Shown piece by piece: positions 5,929 to 11,318 of a stretch of DNA of 11,318 bases; position 1 is the first letter of the stretch, and the number at the start of each line of letters is the position of its first letter. The position numbers and the translations under genes are program-made. Origin of the DNA: Synechococcales cyanobacterium PMM_0036 (GTDB lineage Bacteria > Cyanobacteriota > Cyanobacteriia > Elainellales > Elainellaceae). The notes below the pieces were generated by a model. That model was not told where the DNA came from. It did no database searches and was given only the letters and a program-made list of their open reading frames with translations. The stretch lies in the NCBI GenBank assembly GCA_949127645.1, contig CASBQM010000705.1, positions 1-11,318 of the forward strand, in the 5' to 3' direction.

Positions 5929-6813
5929 CTAACGATTCAAACGGCGCTGCTCTCCTTTGTACCGAACATACTCGGAAGTCAAAGCTAGTAGGGCAGAAGC
6001 CAAAATCAGCACGACGCTGAGGGCATTGATATCGGGCGAGATGCCAGTTCGGACGCGGCTATAGATCAGCATCGGCAGGGTATTGACTCCGCTACCTGCC
6101 GTAAAACCAGAAATCAGCAAATCGTCCATACTGAGGATAAAGGCAAGAAGGCAACCTGAGAGAATTGCTGGAATCAGCTCTGGCAGTAAAACTTTGATGA
6201 AAGCCTGCAACGGGGTCGCTCCCAGATCCAGCGCGGCTTCTTCCAAATGCGGATCGAGACTGGTGAGGCGGGTAGAAACAACGACCGCAATGTATGCCAG
6301 ACAAAAAACAATGTGAGCCATAATCACGGTGCCAATGCTGAGGGTTGGCAGCGGTAAGCTCAGAAGCCCCATTTTTGTCAAGAATGCGTTGAGGGATTGA
6401 ATAATTGGATTTAGAAATCCGAAGAGCGAACTGAAAAAAACTAAAGTGGCAACAGCGATCGCAATATCTGGAATAATCAGCGGCAAATAGCTTACGCCTC
6501 TGTACAGCCCTTTGCCCGGAAACCGAAATTTTGCCAGCCCCACCGCCATCATGGTTCCCAAAACGGCAGATATGCCCACAGCACTAAAAGCCACCGTCAG
6601 ACTGTCTTTCAATGCCTCAAAAATGCGGACATCGCTAAATAGTTTCTCGTACCACTTAAAGCTAAAACCTTCCCAGGTGGTGCTAAAGCGAGAAGAATTG
6701 AAGCTATAGACCGCCAAAATTAGAATGGGCAGATACATAAACCCAAACATCAGCAGGGTAAACATCGACTGCCAGGAGATTTTGAGCGGGAGCTTAGGAG
6801 ATAGAGAATTCAT
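5929..6813 (-). CDS. potC: Spermidine/putrescine ABC transporter permease PotC
   Basis: This 294-residue integral membrane protein is the second permease of the polyamine importer. It has about six hydrophobic segments, the first at about residues 15-36. The cytoplasmic EAA loop, which docks on the ATPase, is visible as EEAALDLGATPLQAF followed by VLLPEL (about 191-213). The early YSFNSSR and WEGFSFKWYEKLF stretches are typical of PotC and distinguish it from PotB. The ATG at 6813 lies 16 bases after the potB stop, with only weak Shine-Dalgarno match. It is the last gene of potA-potD-potB-potC, and it converges on the RelE-fusion gene with 20 bases between stops; no clear terminator is visible in that gap. 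Substrate is inferred from the family and gene order; other PotABCD-type importers (putrescine only, or related compounds) cannot be excluded. Confidence 0.93.
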   Translation of the reverse strand: MNSLSPKLPLKISWQSMFTLLMFGFMYLPILILAVYSFNSSRFSTTWEGFSFKWYEKLFSDVRIFEALKDSLTVAFSAVGISAVLGTMMAVGLAKFRFPGKGLYRGVSYLPLIIPDIAIAVATLVFFSSLFGFLNPIIQSLNAFLTKMGLLSLPLPTLSIGTVIMAHIVFCLAYIAVVVSTRLTSLDPHLEEAALDLGATPLQAFIKVLLPELIPAILSGCLLAFILSMDDLLISGFTAGSGVNTLPMLIYSRVRTGISPDINALSVVLILASALLALTSEYVRYKGEQRRLNR

Positions 6814-6829
6814 AGTTCATTCAGCCTGT

Positions 6830-7750
6830 TCATCCAGAAAGAGCGCTATCTCGATCGCCATATTTCAGCAGCAGCGCAATGGCAATGCTTACGCCAGTGA
6901 TCATCAAAATACTAAAGCTGGAACCCAGACCCCAGTTGCGAGTTGCGCCGAGAAACTGGTTATAAATCAGCCGAGAAATCGTCATACTAGAGGCACCGCC
7001 TAGCAGCTCAGGCACCACAAACTCCCCCAAGCTAGTAATGAATACCAGCAAGCCACCTGCCGCAATTCCTGGCAAAGTTTGGGGCACCGTGACTTTCCAA
7101 AAGGTCTGTTGCGGGGTAGCGCCTAAATCTGATGCAGCCTCAAGCAAACGCTTATCCAGCTTTTCTAAAGAAGCGTAGAGAATCAACACCATGTAAGGCA
7201 AAAAGCTATACGCCATGCCAATGTAGACCGCCGGAGTTTGATTTAGCCACTCTTGACTAGGCAAATGCAGCGCACTCAACAGGCTATTTAAACTGCCGCT
7301 AGGTCTGAGAATCGTGATCCAGGCGTAGGCGCGCAGCAGAGAAGAAGTCCAAAGAGGTAACACGAAAGCCACTAGAAGCAGGTTGCGCCAGCGCGAGGGT
7401 GCCATGACTGCAATCCAATAAGCCACAGGAAATCCCAGCAGCATACAGGTGACAGTACAGCCAATCGCAAACAGGACAGAGCGCAAGATCACCTGAAAAT
7501 AGATAGGTTGAAAGATCTCCAGGTAGTTGCCAATGCCATAGTCACCTGCGGATTGCCCTAACCGAAAGCCTGGAATGAAGCTAAGTTCAAGAATCAGCAG
7601 AGTTGGAGCCACAAGCAGCAGCAGTAGCCATACGCCAGAAGGAACCAGCAGGGCGATCGGCTCGATTAACCGAGTCAGCTTCTGCCATCCTTGCGAGGAG
7701 GCGGGCAACGATTCGGCAAGGGGTGGGGAAGAGGGCGTTGAGGTAGACAT
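6830..7750 (-). CDS. potB: Spermidine/putrescine ABC transporter permease PotB
   Basis: The product is 306 residues from ATG 7750; a TTG at 7759 would add three residues but has no better ribosome binding site. It has a polar N-terminal lead of about 25 residues, then about six membrane segments beginning at IALLVPSGVWLLLLLVAP. The EAA loop reads LEAASDLGATPQQTF with KVTVPQTLPG (about 203-227), the docking site for PotA. PAVYIGMAYSFLPYM and SLGEFVVPELLGG are typical PotB segments. PotB and PotC form the heteromeric channel in the plasma membrane. The gene lies 57 bases downstream of potD, with a GC-rich 8-base tandem repeat in the gap, and 16 bases upstream of potC. No strong Shine-Dalgarno is visible, so translation may be lower than for potD. 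Confidence 0.93.
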   Translation of the reverse strand: MSTSTPSSPPLAESLPASSQGWQKLTRLIEPIALLVPSGVWLLLLLVAPTLLILELSFIPGFRLGQSAGDYGIGNYLEIFQPIYFQVILRSVLFAIGCTVTCMLLGFPVAYWIAVMAPSRWRNLLLVAFVLPLWTSSLLRAYAWITILRPSGSLNSLLSALHLPSQEWLNQTPAVYIGMAYSFLPYMVLILYASLEKLDKRLLEAASDLGATPQQTFWKVTVPQTLPGIAAGGLLVFITSLGEFVVPELLGGASSMTISRLIYNQFLGATRNWGLGSSFSILMITGVSIAIALLLKYGDRDSALSG

Positions 7751-7769
7751 AGGCAGCAAATTTTTTCTA

Positions 7770-7801
7770 AGGTGCCGGGGTGTCAGGGTGCTGGGGTACC
7801 G
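7770..7801. repeat. Four degenerate 8-base tandem repeats in the potD-potB gap
   Basis: The units are AGGTGCCG, GGGTGTCA, GGGTGCTG and GGGTACCG, a degenerate 8-base period filling most of the gap between potD and potB. Short G-rich tandem repeats of this sort are common between cyanobacterial genes. On the transcribed strand the element is C-rich and has no T-run after it, so it does not look like a terminator. Confidence 0.65.
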
Positions 7802-7807
7802 AGGCGA

Positions 7808-9040
7808 TTAGCTGCTAGTTAATCGCGTCCAATACTGGTCATAGACTTCCGCAATTCTTGCCGGAACAGGAGCCACACCTTCACATTTCGAGAGCATGGC
7901 TTCCGTGGGGAAAAGGCGATCGTCCTTCTGAGTTTCTGGAGGAAGCAGGTCAAAAGCAGCCTGATTAGCGGTAGCAGTTCTGAGGCGCTGCACTAATCCT
8001 GCGGCGATATCCGGTTGCAGCAAGTAGTTCATCCAGGCGTAGGCTGCATCAGGATTGGGAGCCGATTTGGGGATCACCATCGTGTCTGTCCAGACTGAGC
8101 TGCCCGTCTTAGGAACGACATATTTCAGGTTGGGCTTCTCTTCAATCAGCTTGATGGCATCCTGCGAGTACGCCATCGATACTGTAACGTCGCCGCTTGC
8201 CAACTGATCCTCCCATCCTGTGGTCAAAAAAGAGGCGATCGTCGGCTTAATTTGCACCAGCTTACTGTAGGCTTTCTTGATCTGGTCTGGACTGGTGGTG
8301 TTATAGGAATAGCCCAGGGTACGCAGCGTTGCGCCCATCACCTCCCGAACGTCATCAATCAGCGTGATCTGCCGCGTCAGAGACTTACGGTTGTCCCAAA
8401 TATAGCTCCAGCCATCGATTTCTTTGCCTACCTTTTGCGGGTCATAGATCAGCCCTGTCGTGCCCCAAACAGCCGGAATGCTGTGGGCGTTACCGCGATC
8501 GTAGACGGGATTTTGCCATTTGGGTCGCAGCGTATCCAGACCTTGAAGACGCGAGTGATCGAGCGGAGTGAGCATCCCCGCTTCTACCATATCAATCACC
8601 GTGTAGTCTGACGGATAAATAATGCTGTAAGCAGTGCCTCCGCCGGCCTGCATCTTTGCCATCATGGTCTCATTAGAATCAAACGGGTCGGCGACCACCT
8701 GAATCCCCGTTTTTTCTTGGAAACCTTTGATTAATTCATCGTCGGTGTAGTTTGCCCAAGTGTAGATGTAGAGTTTTCCAGAAGCCGGGTTTTTAGCAAC
8801 GCCTGCATTAGAGGTGGGGCTAGGAGAATCGCCAGAGCCAAGGTTGACATTAGACAGGTTACGCGCACAGTTGGAAAGAACGAACCCAGAAGCGATCGCT
8901 GCCGAAGTCTTTAAAAACCGCCGTCTTGCGGCAGAAAAGCGGGGCAGAGGTAGATGAGGCGCTAGGTGATCAGGTGCTAGGTGAGCGAGTGGTAGGCGAT
9001 CGCATTCCCCATCGAATCCGTGGTGTTGATTACTCGACAT
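7808..9040 (-). CDS. potD: Spermidine/putrescine-binding protein PotD, Tat-exported lipoprotein
   Basis: The product is 410 residues, the solute receptor that delivers polyamine to PotBC. A twin-arginine signal RRRFLK (39-44) is followed by a hydrophobic stretch and a lipobox ending LSNC with Cys58, so the mature protein should be an exported lipoprotein. The mature part begins KLYIYTWANYTDDELIKGF and contains YSIIYPSDYTVIDMV, IPAVWGTTGLIYD and the late AYAWMNYLLQPD segment, all typical of PotD/PotF-type class II binding proteins. The first 38 residues are an unusual extension containing a HLAPD/HLAPH repeat. The ATG at 9040 is well supported by AGGAG six bases upstream (9047-9051), a site inside the last codons of potA, so the two genes are tightly coupled (3-base gap). 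A later start would spoil or shorten the signal. Synechocystis has a comparable PotD. Confidence 0.93.
   Translation of the reverse strand: MSSNQHHGFDGECDRLPLAHLAPDHLAPHLPLPRFSAARRRFLKTSAAIASGFVLSNCARNLSNVNLGSGDSPSPTSNAGVAKNPASGKLYIYTWANYTDDELIKGFQEKTGIQVVADPFDSNETMMAKMQAGGGTAYSIIYPSDYTVIDMVEAGMLTPLDHSRLQGLDTLRPKWQNPVYDRGNAHSIPAVWGTTGLIYDPQKVGKEIDGWSYIWDNRKSLTRQITLIDDVREVMGATLRTLGYSYNTTSPDQIKKAYSKLVQIKPTIASFLTTGWEDQLASGDVTVSMAYSQDAIKLIEEKPNLKYVVPKTGSSVWTDTMVIPKSAPNPDAAYAWMNYLLQPDIAAGLVQRLRTATANQAAFDLLPPETQKDDRLFPTEAMLSKCEGVAPVPARIAEVYDQYWTRLTSS
8955..8984. repeat. Two-copy 15-base tandem repeat in the potD 5' end
   Basis: TGAGGCGCTAGGTGA (8955-8969) and TCAGGTGCTAGGTGA (8970-8984) match at 13 of 15 bases. 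On the coding strand they give the in-frame pentapeptides HLAPD and HLAPH just before the Tat signal of PotD. The period keeps the frame, so copy number could vary without breaking the gene. Confidence 0.7.
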
Positions 9041-9043
9041 TCT

Positions 9044-10243
9044 TTACTCCTGTGGGGCGAGAGCCAGACAATCTTCAGCCGCCCAATAGACATAAACTGA
9101 AGTGCCCAAATCCATCAAGCTAGAGCGGTTGGGTTGCAGCACCGCAATGCGATCGCCTGTAGCCAATTCGACCTGATAGCTAACGTGAGTGCCAAGATAC
9201 ATAACGTGTTTGAGCTTACCTGCATAACAGTTTCTGGAGCTGATCGAATCAGCCGGAGGGCTAAGCTCAAGGTGAACTTTTTCGGGACGGATGCTGACAA
9301 AGGCTTCTGAGGCATGAGAACCCGATAAATTAGAGCTTGAGGAATTAGAGCTTGAGGAATTAGAGCTTGAGGAATCAGCGCCATTCCAGAGTGTTTTAGG
9401 CTTTGCCACAATGTGCAAACCGCTGTCTGTAACAATCTGTAGGGTCTCGGCGTAGATGGATTCGATCTGCCCTTTCAGCAGGTTCGTATCTCCAATAAAA
9501 TCGGCTACAAATGCAGTCTTAGGATGTTCGTAGATTTCGCTGGGCGTGCCGATTTGCTCAATTTTGCCATTGTTCATGACGGCAATGCGATCGGATAGGC
9601 TCAAAGCTTCCTCTTGGTCATGCGTCACCATCACAAAGGTTAACCCTAACTCGTGATGCAGATTGGACAGCTCAACCTGCATTTCTTTACGAAGTTTTAA
9701 ATCCAGCGCCCCCAGCGGCTCATCTAGCAGTAGAACCGTCGGGTGGTTGACTAAGGCTCTTGCCAGCGCCACCCGCTGCTGCTGTCCGCCTGAAAGCTGT
9801 GCCGGAAATCGACGGGCAAAATCGCTCATCTTTACCAATTGCAGTGCGTCTCCAACCCGCTCTCGCAGTTCTGTATTGCCGCAGCTTTTTAGCCGCAGAC
9901 TAAATGCCACATTGTCCCAAACGGTCAGATGCCCAAACAGCGCGTAGCTCTGAAACACAGTGTTGACCGGACGTTTGTAAGGGGGGACTCCTAGCATTGA
10001 CTTGCCACGAATCATAACTTCGCCACCTGACGGATCTTCGAATCCGGCAATCATCCGTAGCGTCGTGGTTTTACCACAGCCTGACGGACCTAGGATACTG
10101 AAAAACTCGCCTTGATGAATATCTAGATCAATTCCTCGAACGGCAGTTTCACCATCATAGACCTTAAAAACCTTGCGGAGTTCTACGTCCAGCCGGGTAT
10201 CTGTTCCAGAGACGCTGTAATCTCGTATGACGGTCTGTGACAT
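9044..10243 (-). CDS. potA: Spermidine/putrescine ABC transporter ATP-binding protein PotA
   Basis: The product is 399 residues from ATG 10243. An ATG at 10252 would add three residues, but AGGGA sits directly against it and nine bases before 10243, so the latter is preferred. The ATPase motifs are intact: Walker A GPSGCGKT (52-59), Q-loop in FQSYALF (Gln98), signature LSGGQQQR (150-157), Walker B VLLLDEP (170-176), the D-loop GALD and the switch His208 in THD. A C-terminal TOBE-type regulatory domain follows, with SIRPEKVHLEL (about 317-327). A low-complexity insert of three SSSSN units (291-305) interrupts this domain. PotA powers the PotBC permease from the cytoplasmic side. It is the first gene of the operon, divergent from the PBP2 gene. 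PotA closely resembles other CUT1-type importer ATPases, but the adjoining potD, potB and potC settle the assignment. Confidence 0.94.
   Translation of the reverse strand: MSQTVIRDYSVSGTDTRLDVELRKVFKVYDGETAVRGIDLDIHQGEFFSILGPSGCGKTTTLRMIAGFEDPSGGEVMIRGKSMLGVPPYKRPVNTVFQSYALFGHLTVWDNVAFSLRLKSCGNTELRERVGDALQLVKMSDFARRFPAQLSGGQQQRVALARALVNHPTVLLLDEPLGALDLKLRKEMQVELSNLHHELGLTFVMVTHDQEEALSLSDRIAVMNNGKIEQIGTPSEIYEHPKTAFVADFIGDTNLLKGQIESIYAETLQIVTDSGLHIVAKPKTLWNGADSSSSNSSSSNSSSSNLSGSHASEAFVSIRPEKVHLELSPPADSISSRNCYAGKLKHVMYLGTHVSYQVELATGDRIAVLQPNRSSLMDLGTSVYVYWAAEDCLALAPQE
9047..9051 (-). promoter_or_regulatory. Shine-Dalgarno site of potD inside the potA 3' end
   Basis: AGGAG lies six bases before the potD ATG and overlaps the last codons of potA (GAG TAA AGA ATG). 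It is the strongest ribosome binding site in the operon and fixes the potD start, implying translational coupling with potA. Confidence 0.75.
9330..9374. repeat. Three exact 15-base tandem repeats within potA
   Basis: TTAGAGCTTGAGGAA is repeated exactly three times (9330-9344, 9345-9359, 9360-9374). On the coding strand each unit encodes SSSSN in frame. Perfect identity of the copies suggests recent expansion, and the period of 15 allows change in copy number without a frameshift. Confidence 0.92.
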
Positions 10244-10506
10244 AGTTTGCATTCCCTACGTTTCTACGAGCAGGTCTAAGAGAAGGTCGTGAAAAGACCA
10301 GCGATCTTGTTCAACTTTCGTATTCAACTTTAAGATACTCCAACCTTAAATATCCCAAATATTAGGTTCTAAACATACATTTAGCTGATTTAGTTTGTGA
10401 ATGTCGTCTCCTGCCATACCGACTCTCACGCGAGTTACCACACTATAAACAGGCGCGAGAAGAGTAGACTGGTGAAGAATCTTGCGATCGTCAATTACGC
10501 TCTGCT
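10244..10506. promoter_or_regulatory. Divergent potA / PBP2 control region
   Basis: This 263-base gap between divergent genes should hold the pot operon promoter and the PBP2 promoter. TATAAA (10444-10449) is a candidate -10 box for the PBP2 gene, 57 bases before its ATG, without a recognisable -35. For potA, minus-strand TATCTT near 10333-10338 is a weak -10 candidate. A 9-base direct repeat TTCAACTTT occurs at 10310-10318 and 10323-10331, and a small GGTC/GACC hairpin lies near 10284-10299. I saw no clear NtcA-type GTA-N8-TAC site. Confidence 0.4.
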
Positions 10507-11318
10507 ATGGCTCTCACCCAAAATTCTCCCCTCTCGCAACAGTCTAACCGCACCGTTGGGCGGCAATATCAGTCGCTCATTGTCATGCTGATGATCACGG
10601 TGGCACTGTTGGGTGGTATCGGCAGTCGTTTGGCATATCTTCAGCTTGTGCAGGGCGATCGCAATCGGCAATTGGCAGAAAATAATCGCATTCGGCTGAT
10701 CCCGCGCCAGCCTGAGCGAGGCAAAATCCTCGATCGCAAGGGCAAAATTTTGGCGGGTAGCCGCATTTCCTACGCCGTGTTTCTCTGGCCGATCGCCAAC
10801 TCTAAGAAAGAGTGGACAACAATTTTGCCCCGCCTTGCCGAAGTATTGAATATTCCGCTCAAAAATGTGGAAGACCGCCTAGAGCAGGCAGGCTACAGTT
10901 CGCCAGAGCTGCTGCGGATTGCCCGAGGGCTGAGTCCGGCTCAGGTGACAGCGCTAGCAGAATTTAGCCAGGAGCTAAAGGGCGTTCAAGTTGAAGCAGA
11001 AGCCGTGCGCAACTATCCCTATGGCGATCTGGCAGCACATGTCTTAGGCTACACAGGCGAAATGAACGATGAAGAGCTGAAGGCTCGTCAGAAGCAGGGC
11101 TATCGACTGGGAGATGTCATTGGTCAGATGGGTGTAGAGTCTGCCTTTGAAAGCCAGTTACGGGGTGAGTGGGGCGGACAGCAGGTCGAAATCGATCGTT
11201 CTCAGCGGGTGATTCGGATTTTAGGAGAAAAGCCAGCTCGTGCCGGAAATGATGTGCAGCTCACGTTAGACCTAGACGTACAGCGAGCGGCAGAACGGGC
11301 GTTGGGCAGTCGAAAAGG
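10507..11318 (+). CDS. mrdA: Penicillin-binding protein 2 (peptidoglycan transpeptidase), N-terminal part
   Basis: The frame opens at ATG 10507 and runs off the window after 270 codons, so the transpeptidase domain with its SxxK, SxN and KTG motifs is not included. Visible parts are a cytoplasmic tail, a membrane anchor (about 22-45), and the class B PBP dimerisation domain: ENNRIRLIPRQPERGKILDR (58-77) with KGKILAGSRISYAVFLWP after it. VRNYPYGDLAAHVLGYTGEM and DVIGQMGVESAFESQLRG are strong PBP2 signatures. PBP2 crosslinks lateral wall peptidoglycan with RodA in rod-shaped growth. FtsI (PBP3) is the main alternative, but the VIGQMGVESAFE pattern favours PBP2. No clear Shine-Dalgarno precedes the ATG, and no in-frame upstream start was found nearby. 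It is divergent from potA and probably independent of it. Confidence 0.9.
   Translation, partial: MALTQNSPLSQQSNRTVGRQYQSLIVMLMITVALLGGIGSRLAYLQLVQGDRNRQLAENNRIRLIPRQPERGKILDRKGKILAGSRISYAVFLWPIANSKKEWTTILPRLAEVLNIPLKNVEDRLEQAGYSSPELLRIARGLSPAQVTALAEFSQELKGVQVEAEAVRNYPYGDLAAHVLGYTGEMNDEELKARQKQGYRLGDVIGQMGVESAFESQLRGEWGGQQVEIDRSQRVIRILGEKPARAGNDVQLTLDLDVQRAAERALGSRK

Noticed and set aside
7770..7801. CRISPR-like repeat array
   Set aside because: Units are 8 bases with no spacers; no cas genes are in the window.
9115..9435. Antisense-frame product with LIPQA repeats
   Set aside because: The repeats are an out-of-frame reading of the 15-base tandem repeats in potA.
10397..10591. 64-codon plus-strand frame overlapping the PBP2 start
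   Set aside because: It is in a different frame from the well-supported PBP2 gene and has no family resemblance.

Overview
The window comes from a cyanobacterium. It holds psbX, ycf66 and ycf19, which are typical of organisms with oxygenic photosynthesis. The HIP1 octamer GCGATCGC, a genome signature of many cyanobacteria, occurs at least 11 times by eye. The two glycosyltransferase-like paralogues resemble a family I associate with filamentous cyanobacteria. Genus cannot be fixed from this sequence alone; a filamentous Leptolyngbya- or Nostoc-like organism is a guess.

Layout. Positions 1-1107 (minus) hold the N-terminal part of ycf66 and the tiny photosystem II gene psbX, separated by a 462-base spacer with a long perfect hairpin and a dispersed-type GC-rich hairpin repeat. 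The divergent gene ycf19 (YggT family, plus) follows at 1355-1642, ending in a 17-bp tandem duplication over its stop codon. Positions 1662-4579 (minus) are a three-gene glycosyltransferase cassette: a GT10 (fucosyltransferase-like) gene, then two paralogous GT8-like genes. Positions 4961-5908 (plus) hold an unusual gene: two N-terminal membrane segments, a long coiled coil, and a C-terminal RelE/ParE-type toxin domain, with no recognisable antitoxin beside it. Positions 5929-10243 (minus) form a complete polyamine ABC transporter operon in the order potA-potD-potB-potC. Positions 10507 to the end (plus) are the start of a penicillin-binding protein 2 gene, divergent from potA.

How the genes work together. 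PotA (ATPase), PotD (Tat-exported lipoprotein receptor) and PotB/PotC (permeases) make one spermidine/putrescine importer. The three glycosyltransferases probably build one surface or secreted glycan. PsbX, Ycf66 and Ycf19 are thylakoid or envelope membrane proteins linked to the photosynthetic lifestyle. PBP2 starts an elongasome gene and belongs to a separate unit.

The most unusual item is the membrane-anchored coiled-coil protein ending in a RelE-like domain. RelE-family toxins are normally single-domain proteins of about 90 residues made with an antitoxin, so the fusion suggests either a built-in or distant control mechanism or a repurposed RNA-binding fold. The pot operon is also unusual in carrying three separate short-period repeats: in PotA, in the PotD N-terminus and in the potD-potB gap.
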